A stretch of 64,000 bases of DNA. It comes from Larimichthys crocea (taxonomy: Eukaryota > Chordata > Actinopteri > Sciaenidae). Shown here in pieces: positions 37,001-49,941 of this stretch; the stretch's first letter is position 1; each line of letters begins with the position of its first letter. The notes beneath the pieces were generated by a model. That model was not told the DNA's origin, searched no databases, and saw only the letters and a list, made by a program, of their open reading frames with translations. A program made the translations under genes and the position numbers. Location of the stretch: positions 12,143,760 through 12,207,759 of the forward strand of contig NC_040027.1 in the NCBI RefSeq assembly GCF_000972845.2, written 5' to 3'.

Positions 37001-40000
37001 TGCGTTTTTGGCCTTTAGAAACTTTTCACAGACTGGCTTGATTACAGCAGAGAGCTGAAAGTCTTCATTTTAAAAGACCCATAACAATCCTGACTGGCAT
37101 TAAACTGAAACAAATCAAGTAATCTTGATACACGGGCATAAAAGTGATGCTATTTGGTTAGTCCTGTATTCTGTCCCCTCACACAGTACTTTGTTTTCTG
37201 ATCTCTCTATCATTGTACCTCAGTTAGTTATTATATTTTTGACCACATTACCAATTATCTGTTTTTTCCACACTCTTCTATTTCACATTAGTTTTCTGTT
37301 TCTTTTGCTTCTTGCCCCTTTTCTCATCAAAAAACAGTCTCCTCCGTCTGGCTCTTTATCATCAAATATCTCCTCTCAAAATGAGAAAACTGAACCTTAA
37401 ATTAAATCTGAATATCATCACCTTGTGCCTCGTACGCAGAAAAGCTGAGTGAACCTGAAAAAACAGGAATAAATTGCAAATCTCAGCTGACAAACAAAAA
37501 AAAACAAAAAAAAAGAGCAGCTCAACATTTACAAGACAGCAGGTAAAACTGCAGGAGTAAACTGTTTCTCTGACATCAGCTCAAGAATCTGCCATAAGCC
37601 CCAGGCCCTTTTCATAGCAATCAGTTCAGCCATTACCAACTTCATATGCCTCTAGCCCTGATGTCTCATTTAAAACCTGCCAGAAATATTTGTCTGTAAA
37701 GATGAAAATATCAACACACTCCTTCTACTACTGGACAGTATCTAACTATTTATCAGAAACAGTAGAACTGGATGTTATGGATATTGTGTCCTGTACTACC
37801 CTGCTTCAAACATTCAGCAGTACAGAAAACTTTCCTTTAACGCAGCAGTTTTAAATTATTATCATGCAATTCATTTTTGAGGAATTTCCTTGCAAGTTTC
37901 CTGTTTAATTAACAAAAAGTTTGAATCGTAGCTTCAGGGGTTTGAACCACTCCTACATTTTTTTTATCTGCTCTTAGCTCTTGAAGTTGGTGACAGTACA
38001 GTTTTACTATTCATTGACTTGATTTGGCTTCTGTGGAGTACCTCAAGGATCCATTTTAGGCCCCATCATGTTCTCTCTTTACACGTGTTCTCTTTAAATT
38101 ATTCAGATGTATACAGTGGTCCCTCGTTTATCGTTTACGTTCTAAAAATAACCTGCAATAGACGAAATCCGCAAAGTAATCAGCTTTATTTTTTACAATT
38201 ATTATACATGTTTTAAGGCCGTAAAACCCCCTAACCACACACTTTTATACACTTTTCTCAGACAGGCATTAACATTTTCTCCCATTTGTCTCTTATTTAA
38301 ACACTCTCAAAGTTCAAACTTTCGCAGATTTAACAAAAATAAGTACAATACTGTATTAGGAAATGAAACCGTATTTCACAGTTCTTCTGACAGTGCCTCT
38401 TTGTCCAGGTGCTGCTCTGCTGTAACGGCTTTTTCCTCTGAAGGCCTTGGTGCAGGTGTTTTTTTTTCCGAGTGCAGAACATACAACGCGTTTAGTACAG
38501 TTCTCCCTTAGCCAATCAGGACGCCGAACACAATGCGCGTTCATACTGTACAGTACGCTGTAAAAAAAAAAGCATACAAAATTACACAAAAAAAAATCTG
38601 CGAAACAGCGAGGCCGCGAAAGGTGAACCGCGTCATAGTGAGGGACGACTGTATTTCCTTCCAATGTTACGCTGACGACACTCTGTTTTATCTAGCTTTA
38701 AAACCAAACAATATGTGTAATTCAAAGACCCCTAGGACATGGTTCATGACATTAGATAGTAACTTCCTCTAGCTACAAGCGACAAGAGCAGGTCTGAGTT
38801 GGGTTATTTGATCTCTCTTACTCCTACTAGTATTATAGCTTATCGACAGCCATGGTAGCACCTTAGTTAGGCTGTAACTTAAGCACAGAGGTGCTTTTAA
38901 CTAATTGCTTACATCATGATGCTACCATGCTGATATGTTGCAGGTATAATGTTAACCTTAATCACCATCTTAGTTTACCATTTGCTATTTACCACTAAAG
39001 CCAAAATAAAGCTGAGGATGATGGGAATGCCATTAGTTGTGCAGGTATTTAGTCATAAACTGAAGTATTGGACCACCTTGAGCCGATGATAGTGCAAGAT
39101 TAAAAGTCAGAGAATCGCCAAAGTTTTTACAAATCATCCAGAGAAGGGCCTGAATGTCTGTACCAAATTTCACGGCAATCTATCAAATAGTTGATGATAT
39201 ATTTCATTAAAAACCACAAATGAATTAATTTATCCTCTGGGCACCATGAATATCTCTACATAATTTAACAACAATCCATCTTATAGTTGTTGAGAAATTG
39301 GACTGGAGTGGTGGAGCGACGACCTGGCATGAGTGTCAGCGTCATGCTGGTGGCATGGAGAAAAACCTCAAATCTGCCACGGTTAATCGTTGTGCCAAAG
39401 ATCTTCGTGAAATCTTTCACACTGACCTCAACAATCCTTTCAGTAGTTTCATCCAGTTTTCCTTCCGCTGAGAAGATTTTCTATAATCAAGCTTTTTTCC
39501 TGCCATGCACCCTGTGATCTGGAGGAAGTTATTCACAGCATCGACTTGATTGTATCGTTATTCATCCACGTTCATCGCTCGTTATCCTGTATTGTCTGTT
39601 CTTATGTGTGTCAGTGTGAGCCTTTGTTGGGGTTTTTTTAACAACAACAAAAGTAAATTGATTTGATAAAGCACAGATTGGATTAAAGGAGTTGCAGCTT
39701 GTATCATCTGTGCTTCGTGACATGTTCACGTCTCCTAGCCTTTGTGCCTCTAATACTCAGTATTTTTCTGTTTTTCTCCCAGGACACAATAGCCATTAAG
39801 AAGCGCAGCTCGAGAACGAGACGAATACGACCTGTCTCCACCAGGCTGAGTGAGTACTGCTGTTTATCCTCTTATCCTGCTCTCTCTCTTATTTCCTATT
39901 TAGCTCTGACCCCATCCTGTCTCTTTCAGAGCTCCATTAGTGTGTTTTCTCTTGACTCTTTCCCCCCTTTCCCGTCTCTTCATCTGAGAAGTATCTAGAA

Positions 40001-42446
40001 GTCGGTATATAAAGATTGTTTTCCCACACCTCCCCTCCTTGACTGCGCCTTTGCTTTCCCACTTTCATGTCCTCTATAAACCTTTCATCATCCTCTTCAC
40101 TGCTATCAGGTCTCTGCGACGACTCCAGCTCCTCTCCGCCTCCCTCCGTGCCGTCGTACTCCTCGCCTCTATCCCGCTCGGCATCGTGGGAGGGCCTGTC
40201 AGAGCTGCCTACGCAGGGTCTGCCACTCCACCATGTGACGCGAGTTCGGCCAAGGCCTCCGCGGAGGCACAAAGGAGGGCACATCCCGGCGGAGACGGTA
40301 CGGCGGGTTTGATTTTGGCACCTTTTAACACATAGTAACATGTAAAGATTCAGTATACATCGCCTGTACTCAGTCTGAGTCCATAGCATCTACCTATCTG
40401 TCTTTCTATCCATGCATAATTCTCCCATTTCCTAATGTCTGTGCCTGCTGGCAGTGACTCTTTGTCAGAGGTAATCTATACAAAGTGGATGGCTGCAAAT
40501 GGATTGTGTCATCCCAGTGAAGCCGGAGTAATCCATTTGTTTTATTGCATACAGAACATTTACAAATGAAACCTGATGCAACTAAACCGACTTCAGTAAA
40601 GAGAGTTTTCATGTGTGTTTCCGTGTGTGTGTGTGTGTACAGCATTGCAGTGAAAATGGAGGAATAAGCCCTCTTGATGACGGACTCCCAGATTTCTATA
40701 CTAAAAGAGTTCTCCCTGACAGGTAAGACTTTCTTTTACTGTATCAACATGCATTTTTTCCTACAGAGCATCATCACGATTTACAAGTTCCGTCTACAAA
40801 TCACATTTTCTTCAAACTTCTGCTGATGTCACAAGTTTCTAGATTGTTTTCCAAGCCAGTTTCCAAGCCAGTCATTACTTTCCATTTATTTCACCGGGCG
40901 TCAAAGATCACCTTACAGACTCTTCAAACTTGCTTCAGATAGGTGATCCATCACAGTGAGCCTAACAGAGTTAGCGACCGAACAGCAACAAGAAGACAGC
41001 TTGATAACTTCTCATTAGTCTTCTTGTTTGATTTTCCAATAATGTAGCTGTTAAATTATATGTTTGTTTTTGTTTTTTTATCTCATAAGAGCATCAGCAG
41101 CAGAATAAATAGTCCCAGTTACTTTTGACAAAGATGATGACATGTTGCTGAAATGACTGTATACCCATGGATGAAATCGTCAGCCGTGTACTAAATACAA
41201 ATCTTTACCAAACGTAGCTTAAGACGAATATACAGAATATATAGAATATGAGTAAATACATGATAAACTTCAATAAGAGGATTTGTAATAATTCCTGTGT
41301 TACAAAAGCAACAGTCTCAGTAGCAGACCAAGAAAGGCGCACAACAAAAGTCAAAATATGAATAGAGAAATTAAACTCTTATAGTAAAAGCAAGTGGAAA
41401 ACGAGGTGGATATAATAAAGATATAACCTTGGCTGACGCCTTCAGTGGTATGCAGACCAACACGACTGCTTTAAAAAGAGTCTTTACTGTCGCTCATTCA
41501 CTGAATCAAAGAATATCATCCAATATATCAGGCTTTAGATTTAGAGACAGAGATGGAGTTATTAAAGTTGACCTGAGCAACGCGAGGTCGCTGCATGAAA
41601 TCTCAATCCTGCGACATTTCAGTCAACGTGACACACAATCAAACTTTATACAAGAATATTCTGTTTCAGATGAATCGACTGTTTCTCCTCTGTTTGTGTG
41701 TTCAAACATCTTTCCCGAGGCTGACTTTATATCTAGGTTATTATTTTTCATAATTCAAGGAGTGTGTTGATGTTATTCTGACCAGTGTGCTGTCGGTCTT
41801 TGAAGTAATCTCATGGTGAGCTTCAGCTTGTTTAGCGCATCCTGCTGACTGCTTGCACATTCACACGCAATTGAATCTGCTGTCCATCATCTCTGCTCGA
41901 GTGAAACATTCATTTTGCCGCTCTTTGATGATTAGTGGAGCCGGAGCTGGATGTTTGGTACATTTGAGGTTAGGTAACGAGAAACGATGGGTTAGTTTGG
42001 TGGCTGCACGCCGCTGATCAAAAGAACTCTGTGTGTTAGGATGTTTGTTTGATCGGATGTGGCTGCGGCTGAAGTCATTAGATTTCGCTTAGTTTTTTTG
42101 AGCAGTCCGCTTTGGCAGCGAATGCCTCCAGTTTCATCATCCTGACCCTTTTAATGTGCAACTGTTTAGACAGTTTGGGATGCTTTTATTTTGGCGGGGC
42201 TACAGCCACACAGCTTATCAGAATAATGTTGCTTCCCTTCCACGCTGCAGATCACCAGGGTAGGTTAGTGCTCTTAATGTGATTGCGTTCATAGCATTAA
42301 AAAAAAAAAAGCACTTTACATAAATCATTGTGTACCTAGAGGTGTAACCTAGCAACGCTCAAACCGCAGAGGCAAAGCAGACAAACAGCCCCAGCATGGA
42401 GGGCCGAGGTGAAGTCATGACTAATGCGGACGCACAAGATGGACTG

Positions 42447-42484
<38 letters not shown>

Positions 42485-45400
42485 ATATGTGTGTGTGACA
42501 TTCAACCTCTCTCGCTCTCTTTCAGTCAGCTCTCCTCTCTGCACAAAGCTCACTCGCTGAGGAGGAAGAAGAGGAGAAACATGCTCGCCATCTTCGGCTT
42601 CCGTAAGAACCGAAATCAGACTTTGTCCAATCAGGGGCCGGAGTCTGAGACGGAGGTTTACGGAGACGGGTGTCACACCGTCGCTACAGCGCCCACGGGG
42701 TTCGTGTGTGCACAAACACAACACACAATACATCAGAAAGGACTTGCTCATTTTTCTTCCATATTCTGTGTCACATTTTCCCCTCTCTTATTTGGACAGT
42801 CGGCGGGCACTGAACCCCCGTAAATACGTGGACAAATATCACTCCAAAGCTTTCTTCGATTCTTTGTTGACACAAGAAATGGCTGATAGCTGCCAAAGCG
42901 TAGGCAGGCTGATACCAGCGTGTGTGCACAGATGCAGATGACAGCCGGTGGCTCAGATTCTCAGCCGAGTGATTAGAAACGAACACGCTGCATGTCAAAT
43001 GCAGATCAGGATAGCAGGGTAGCTGCTTTCTGTCAGAGAAGTGATACTTCCTAATTGCACCGTTCTCTAAAGTTTGTAACATTTTAGTCTAACATCTTCG
43101 GTGTCTTCCGACTCGTAGGACAGCCACAGAGAATGTATACACCCTCCTGCAGCCTCCGAGGTCTGCCGCCAGAGCTGGATCTCCCGGTGAAGGGGCCGAT
43201 GGGAAAATGAACGATCACCAGGGGAAAAATACGCTTGTTTTGAGTCCGCCGCCAGTGCCGGGCATCCCTCACCCGGGCATGGGAGGAAGCAAACACCCCT
43301 TCTTTTCTCCCAGAGAGGTAAAGTCAGCGTGAACCGCCACAGGCGTTCATTTTACAAGAAGTCATGCCTCTGGTGTGGTCTTTTATTTTGTGTTTTCTTT
43401 TTTGACAGAAACCTGAAATGGATGCTGTGTTTGAACAGCCGGGAGAGACAGACAGGTACTGGGTGGACGACAAGCAGAGGCCGACAGAGGTGCTGCAGGC
43501 GGACAGGCAGCAGTGGATGGACGCGAGGCAGAGCGATCAACACGCACGGTTTGACAACAGGCTGCAAGAAAGAACTTTTGGAGAGCCGAGGACGACCGAG
43601 AGACAATCAGAGAGGTACTGGACTGAGAGCAGACACCCGGACAGACACGTGGACAGACAGTGGACTGTTGACAGACACACCCAGCGACAGATTGACAGGA
43701 AGATAGAACGACAGTGGATGGGCGGCAGACAGATAGAAAGGTCGTGGTCAGAGAACAGGCCGACAGACATACAGATGGACAGTCAGTGGACTGAGAGCAG
43801 ACACCCGAGCAGGAAGACGGAGAGACAAGTGCAGGCGCTCCATCTGGCTCAAAGGCCGCTGCCGCCGTACCCGTCGGACAGGACGCCTTCGCCAAAGCAG
43901 GAAACTGATCCTCTGAAAAGCACCGAGGCAGACTGGCAGCAGCAAGACATGCAAGGAGACAGACAAGTGTGTCTGGACGCTGGTGGAGGGTTCACAGAGG
44001 GATGGAGGAGCACCGCGGGAGGAGGTCGAGGTGCATCCAAACCAGATCCTCCGCCGCAAAGCAGCAAACCAAACCTGCCCAAACTGAGGCAGAGACATCG
44101 GCTCGAGAGCTCAGACGCTCTACCAGGTACTTCACTGTCATCCATGATTACGTGCTGCAGGCTGGAAAGGAGACGTTAGGTTTTTGCGAAGAGGCTTCGA
44201 GTGCACTCGTTGTCAAAGTGTGTAAACAAACCACAAAGTAGGTGACAGTCTTTTTATCGTGTAGGTACAGAGGAGGAGGGAGAGACGGAGAAGGAGCCGG
44301 GGAAGATGGAGAAGAGAGAGAGAGAAAAAAGACGAGACTCGGAGGGTCAGCCTCCTCCGATTCCAGAAAAGGTGTGCAGCTCGTTTATAATCTACAATAT
44401 TCACAAATCTATCTGTCTAGAGCACGTCTGTGAGTTATTGTCTCTGTCCCGTTGACTTGTTCACGTTTTCCTGATCTGAAAAACAGCCAAAGACGTCCTC
44501 GTATGTGACCTTTCCAAAAGAATCAGCCAATGAGAGGAACTTACCTCCTCCGCCTGTGCCGCCTCCTGTTAACAAGCCTGTGCACGGATTACCAGACAGA
44601 GCTGCGAGTCAAGGTAACTCCACTGAAAACACAAACCACTTAAAGTGACACGTGTAAAACTTAGATCACGTTCCCATCGTGAGACACATTTTTCAGAAGC
44701 CTGCCAGACTTCGATATCACAGGAAGTGTTTTACTTTTTGTTGTTTGTTAAAGGTCTAATTTTAGTTTTAATATTACAGGGATGTTGCTCAGTGCAGACA
44801 TTGAATCATAAATATGTGCAATAAGTGCAAATGTAAAGTTGAACAGAACAGTCTGACATTTTGGGTAGTACGTTCAGTCTTTTGTTGAGAAATAGATGAG
44901 AACATCGACATCAATCTTTTTTACTATGAAGCCACAGCCAGGAGCTGCTTAGTTTAGCATAGAAAGACTAAACAGAGGAACGACTTGTGAGTTGTGGTTT
45001 TACACCTTGAGTCCGCTGAGCATGGACCTGTGAAGACGTCACACCTATTCTGTTTTTGGTCCGTTCTCATGTGGCTTCATACCCAAACAGGAGCTTTAAA
45101 AACAGAATCTGTCTTTCTAAAACACAACTTACAGTGCTGTGTCTTAATTCAGATGCTTCCCTTAGTACACTTCTATATAGTACTATGTATGTACTTCTTA
45201 ATGTAGTGTGCTAATTTCAGCAGAGTAGTATTGTCTCAATTCGAGTCTGGTTGTTGTGCACTTACCGGAAATACCAACATTTTACTTCTTCATCTTTTCT
45301 TCGTTGCAACTGTATGGATAATATATATAGAGAGAGATGATTTGCATTTATATATTGCAAGATTCACCGTAACCACTTCAGCTCCAGCAGCTTCCACAGC

Positions 45401-46151
45401 TTCCTTCCTCTTCTGCTATGTAGACAAAAGGGGGACCACTGAGGGCGGAAAGTGTCTAAGGTTCATTTCACTCAACTTCTTGATGTACTTATGTACTCAT
45501 GGAAGCACGCAACAAATCGAGACACAGCAGGTCTTTTATGATCATCGTCAACAAAGATGAAGGACATTTTTTTTGGCCCTTTGACTAATTATATAGTCTC
45601 ACCATCAGGTTTTTTTACTGTCTTCAGGTGACGAAGGAATGAGACCTCAGGCACCAGTGAAACCACAGAGAAACAGGAAGGCCATGTCCTGTGACGCAGG
45701 TACAAACTGTCATTATTTAGAGGTTGTTACACAGATATGTTGTTATTTATGGTGAGACTTATATATTTGTTGATCTGTGTGTAAAGCGTCTGTATCTAAC
45801 TGTTAATCGGTGTTTTTTTGTCCTCACTGCACTCAGGCACTGACAGGGAAAGCCCTAATAACGTTGAGAAGCCCCCAAATCGCAAACCCCCCGTGAAAAA
45901 ACCTAGACTACCCCAAAACAGAAATAAGTCACTGGACTTGTCTGGTACATGTCTCTCTGTTTATTTATTTATATGTGTGTGTGTGTGTGTGTGAGTCAAA
46001 TCATGTGGTACTCATGTTTAAAAAGTCACTTGGATACTCACAGCTGAGTAGAAACTAGTCCTGATCAGCCGCAGTGATCCGGTTCCTGTCATCCTTCTTC
46101 GTCTTTACAGACAGCCTCAACTCAGCCACCGGTCACAGCGAGCTGTTGTGA
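18745..46151 (+). CDS. carmil3: CARMIL3, capping protein regulator and myosin 1 linker 3
   Basis: CARMIL proteins bind actin capping protein, weaken its hold on barbed ends and help assemble lamellipodia; CARMIL3 is mainly neural. I joined 40 coding exons from ATG 18745 to TGA 46149..46151. Every junction keeps phase, for 4,581 bases and 1,526 codons. The order is a PH-like domain (codons 1 to about 128), a Ser-rich linker, leucine-rich repeats (about 161 to 661), a helical dimerisation domain (about 662 to 900), the capping-protein-interaction motif (about 962 to 971), a basic-hydrophobic patch (about 1020 to 1042) and a disordered Pro-rich tail. Phrases such as GGFSETY, ALCDYNG, DVDTIYH and [12 protein letters not shown] favour CARMIL3 over CARMIL1 or CARMIL2. 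It is longer than the human protein as I recall it (about 1,370), mostly through one repeat-rich exon. No frame break was found. Confidence 0.93.
18839..18878. repeat. GT microsatellite
   Basis: Nearly pure GT tract with one interruption, starting about 36 bases after the carmil3 exon 1 donor. Confidence 0.95.
19379..19420. repeat. GT microsatellite
   Basis: Uninterrupted GT tract in carmil3 intron 1. Confidence 0.95.
19532..19602. repeat. GT tract facing CA tract (hairpin)
   Basis: A TG tract of about 26 bases ending GTGAG is followed by a three-base loop CTG and then CTCAC plus a long CA tract. The two arms are exact complements for at least 25 bases, so this can form one long stem. Confidence 0.9.
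20046..20130. repeat. Dispersed repeat, AAGTATTACAAGTAAAAGTA type
   Basis: The sequence GCAGTGGAAGAAGTATTACA, AGTAAAAGTAGCAAGACTGC and AATGTAAAAATACTC resembles a dispersed teleost repeat that I recall. Related pieces are at about 29985..30130 and 30565..30690. Confidence 0.55.
26035..26059. repeat. CA microsatellite, carmil3 intron 6
   Basis: CA tract 36 bases after the exon 6 donor. Confidence 0.9.
29950..30690. repeat. Degraded dispersed repeat in carmil3 intron 17
   Basis: The ends are rich in AAAGTA/TACTTT motifs in opposite orientation (AGTAAAAATACTAATACCCC on the left; AAGTATTAAAGTACAAGTAT and ATACTTTAAGT on the right). This suggests an old non-autonomous DNA element of about 700 bases. 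Confidence 0.45.
31021..31045. repeat. TC tract before carmil3 exon 18
   Basis: The TC run forms the polypyrimidine tract of the acceptor at 31056..31057. Confidence 0.9.
34565..35789 (+). other. carmil3: carmil3 exons 24-29: helical dimerisation domain
   Basis: Exons are 34565..34663, 34765..34884, 34976..35089, 35177..35352, 35502..35589 and 35670..35789. The helices include [60 protein letters not shown] and [18 protein letters not shown]. In CARMIL1 the equivalent region mediates antiparallel dimerisation. The acidic end [11 protein letters not shown] is shared with human CARMIL3. Confidence 0.9.
38114..38651. mobile_element. Pogo/Tigger-like non-autonomous element
   Basis: The left end is CAGTGGTCCCTCGTTTATCG and the right end, reverse-complemented, is CAGTCGTCCCTCACTATGAC. 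Both abut TA (38112..38113 and 38652..38653). The CAGTNGTCCCTC terminus and TA target are typical of the pogo/Tigger branch of Tc1/mariner. It is 538 bases long with no transposase, and lies in carmil3 intron 29. Confidence 0.8.
38880..39345. repeat. Dispersed teleost repeat with GTACCAAATTTCACGGCAATC
   Basis: The series of GATGCTACCATGCTGATATG, then TGATGGGAATGCCATTAGTT, then TGTACCAAATTTCACGGCAA, then ATAGTTGTTGAGAAATTGGA matches a repeat that I recall as widespread in fish. Other fragments are at about 2770..2850, 50590..50710 and 54735..54785. Confidence 0.65.
39783..46151 (+). other. carmil3: carmil3 exons 30-40: capping-protein-binding and Pro-rich tail
   Basis: Exons are 39783..39849, 40110..40297, 40643..40722, 42526..42699, 43119..43317, 43409..44126, 44265..44371, 44487..44613, 45628..45699, 45837..45944 and 46111..46151. 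Exon 31 has the CPI motif [13 protein letters not shown], matching LxHxTxxRP(K/R). Exon 32 has the [13 protein letters not shown] segment that follows it in CARMILs. Exon 33 carries [18 protein letters not shown], a basic-hydrophobic membrane-binding patch. Exon 35 (718 bases) is a low-complexity R/Q/W/D/E repeat. The remaining exons are Pro-rich and should be disordered. The last coding exon ends GHSELL. Confidence 0.88.
42449..42482. repeat. GT microsatellite upstream of carmil3 exon 33
   Basis: GT tract ending about 43 bases before the acceptor at 42525. Confidence 0.95.
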
Positions 46152-46785
46152 TGATGCCCGAGTAATTCACCCCGCCGCTGTCCAGGCCGATGCGTTGTCA
46201 TGACAACTGTGGAGCATTTCATCATCCAACGGTGTGGGGGGGGTGCGACAAAGAAAAACATACGAGGGAAGGGGAGAACAGCGCGACACGACAGACATCA
46301 TAAAGCATCGGTCACCTGTTTTCTGTTCAAACACTCTCCTTAATGTCACTTTCCTCTTTCTTCAACTCCCCCCGACTGTGTTTCTGTCTTTGCTTTCCTC
46401 TCACATTAAAACAAAAACAAAACAAAAACACGCTCAGTCTTTTCGTGGCTACAGTATTTTAACAGTATTTGCTACTTTAGAAAACCCAAAACGATCATTG
46501 TCTCTTTGTGTTTGGTGGGTCGGTGGGCCGAGTGTTCGAGCATTGTGGCTTTTTGCTAGACAGACAAAAAAAAAAAAAGAAGTCTTTATTAGAATGTGGT
46601 TTCTTAAATCTGCAATGCATTTTTGACTGCTGATACAGTTGATTGCCTTGGTTGACACTTGAAAATGAGTTGCTTCTTATCAGATGAAACTTGATTATTT
46701 ATATCTAGTTTTGCTTTCAGGAACTGAAAGGTAATATATTTTATAGAAAAAAATAAATATTATGTATGAGCACCCTCACTGTATG

Positions 46786-46791
46786 AATAAA
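46786..46791 (+). terminator. Likely carmil3 polyadenylation signal
   Basis: AATAAA lies about 635 bases past the stop codon, with another AATAAA at 46752..46757. The T- and A-rich stretch between the stop and here is a plausible 3' UTR. Confidence 0.55.
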
Positions 46792-48048
46792 ACACTAATG
46801 GAAAACAACTGTGACTCTCGCTGTGGCTCCATTTTTTATAGTATTGTTAGCTGCACTATATTTACTTAAAGCAGGTGTAATCAAAACTTTTATACTAACA
46901 ATGCATGACTACTTGTATGTATGTGGTGACAACCCATATGCGATTATCGACATTTATTTGGTTCACTCTCATCGCTCTTGTGGTGTTTTTTGTTGCAGCA
47001 GGCAGCTGATTATAACAAAAACCAACTGTACACTACCTGTCCAGCACCAGATGGCATAGTGAACATACTGTAAGATTAGTAAAGGATTTAGCAGCTGAAC
47101 AGGTCACAAACAGTCAGGTATTTCATGCTGGAGTTAATGGAAAACAGCTTAAATGAGAGTGAATAATGTGCTTACATTCATTATGTGGACAGTTCTGAAT
47201 GAATGCTTTTTTTTCTGGCACTTTAATAAAATATTTCTGTAAATGCAAGTCGTTATTTTTCATCTGTAGTCTCTGGACAGATGTTACAAAGTACCTAAAA
47301 CCCCTAAAAACAGAATATGCAAGTGAAATTATGAAGCTATTGAGATCATGTATAAGCATGCAGAACGATAACAAAAAGAAAATATTAGTGTTAGTTAGAA
47401 ACGTGATTCAGGACGCACCTGTCAGGTACTACTTAAAACACACAACACAGAGGCTCATAATGCTAATGCACATACAAAACTATAAAATAAGCATAGCAGC
47501 ACTGTTAGACACTAACTGAGACATGAAAAGCAGAAGCATGCAGACATAAAAAGCATAAAATACCTTAATTAAGTCTGACACGGAAAACTAAACTACAATA
47601 ATGAGGGCAGAGAGCAGTAGACATACTGAAGTGCTGACAGAGCTGAGTACTAATTAACCATGTCTTTAATGAGCTCTAAGTGTTGTGTTGCTCCTGTCAG
47701 CTATGATGTGTGAACAGGCTGATATAAACTTTAAAAGGCAGCAATATGTCAACGCTGTGTCTCAGGCTCGTTTCTGCTGCCCCCAAGTGGCCAAAAAAAA
47801 GAAAGGTAAATTACAGTCACCTTATACATGTAAATCTGCAAAATAGCATGGCTGCAATTATTGCTAATTAATGACACGATCAAATTATTAACTATAACCA
47901 TTTAGAAGTGAATTAAAATAATCTAACCAGCTGCTACCTGAAGTTATACAAGGAAGAAAACAACAGCACATGGTTTTAGAAAGCATCTAATTAAACGGTT
48001 TGATGTCTGCGCACAGGTGGATGCTAAATTTACTTCCTTACTTCAGAA

Positions 48049-48051
<3 letters not shown>

Positions 48052-48094
<43 letters not shown>
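48052..48094. repeat. CT microsatellite
   Basis: Uninterrupted CT tract. Confidence 0.95.
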
Positions 48095-48097
<3 letters not shown>

Positions 48098-49941
48098 TGG
48101 TTGTCATGGCAACCTCATATTATTCATAGGAGTCAAAGAATGTGAGAAAACAGCAGGGGGCGACTGATCCCTACAAATGAGGCAGCCACTTGGAAACACA
48201 CACACACACTTGAGTACACAAACACACACACACACAAACACACACATGATTGGAGTTGGAGCAGCAGTCTTGCAGGTTGTCATTAGCAACCGTGCCGTGA
48301 CCTTTTTTCTAAAGATGCTGTAATGAGTCAGATTCGAGTTAGAATAGCCGCCACCGTGCGAGGAAGTCTTTGCAGTTTGCTGCAATGGCTGTTTCCTTTC
48401 CACCATGTCTGATGTTTAATGAGCGAACAGCCTCTGGGGAAACTCTAAGGAGGTTTTTCAGATGACTGAGACTAATTGCTGCGTGCACTAAATGTTACAC
48501 ATGTATATTTTATATGTATATGAATGCATCGGTTCTCCAGATGTTGTGGCTGCTCGGGATGAGGGAGAGATGCCGCATGGGTGAACTTTAACTAATCTGA
48601 TCATATCCGTGTTAATTAATCAGCGCAGTTTTCCAGATAAAACATGATTTAATATCCACTCAGTCTGTGCCAGCGGCGATAAAAAGTCTCTCATGGAGAA
48701 ATTTAACATCTCAATTTTTGGGGATTTATGGCCAGATTACAGACTGTGTATTGGCAACAATGACTTCATAACAGTACAGTGAAATATAACCTCAGTGTTG
48801 GTTTGAACTTTTACTCCCACTCCCTCCTTGAATGTAATGTGGAATCCTCTGATCTCAAATTAATGTGCCCACTGTTATTGATCAAGAAAAGTGGAGCTCT
48901 GAGACTTCAAATAGAGAGATTGTGCTGCAAGAGTTTGCATAATATTTACTAAAGTGTCAAACAAGACAACCTAAAAATATCTAAACAAATTTAACATTTT
49001 CAAGCAAGATCTCTGCTAAATATTTGAGCTCTTATTCTGATAATTAAGCAGTTTCTTGTTATGTTCATCCACATCAGGAGGTGCAACAAGTAAGATTACC
49101 TCAACAGATCATCACTGCTGAGATTTATACTAACTAACCAATAAAAAAGTAATTAGATTACAGCTTCAAGTAGCTCCCAAGGGAAGAATTTCTCAGATCA
49201 CAAACTGAAATCCGTCAGCGTCGTCTCTCCGTATTCCTTACAGATGATGTGAAGACACATCACATCACGCAGGAAGGCACCCGGACACATCCTACACTTC
49301 TCATCATTCTTCTGCAGTTACCAAGCAACATGATCACATAAAGGCCGAGGGAAGAGAGAGGAGCCGGAGAGAGAACATGTGTGGGTAGAGGAGAAAGATG
49401 CGTGAAAATAAAAAAGGATGCAGCCAGTCCGAAGCAATGTGCATGACTGTGTTCACACAATACACCACATCCTTTCCGGGTTGAAGGAGGATCCACCGTG
49501 TGCGAGTGGAAAGGATAAAACATGAGAGCTGTTTACTTCCACACACAGTAAATCTACTAAATTTGCCTGCTCTAACTATTTAATCCTGAGTGAGGGTGTT
49601 TAACATCTCCCTCTGTGCCCTCGGAGCATGAACAAGCTGTGAAAGTCGATTTGCATGTGGCTCCTCGCAGCAGGCCTGCTGGATGATATTCGTGCCACAG
49701 CAGTTACATGGGAAATGAGTCATGAAGGCAGACAATGATAAGATGCAGTGTAATTTAATGTAATTACAACCATGTCTACAAAAGGTCATAAGTGAGCTGT
49801 TCGGCTACGTCGTCATGGGAACCATCTTCCTAATGGGTGATGGGGACAGCCCGTCTGTGGAGTCTCCTTATGGTCCAGACGGGCTGTTCAAACGGCATCA
49901 GTCACAGGTGAGCGGCAGCAACGTGTACACACGGCATGGGA

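Noticed and set aside
43383..43895. Long minus-strand open frame rich in Cys, Ser and Pro
   Set aside because: It is the mirror of the repeat-rich carmil3 exon 35, whose plus-strand frame is spliced in phase with its neighbours.
48104..48406. Minus-strand open frame of 100 codons
   Set aside because: It contains translated CA microsatellite and shows no protein-like composition outside it.
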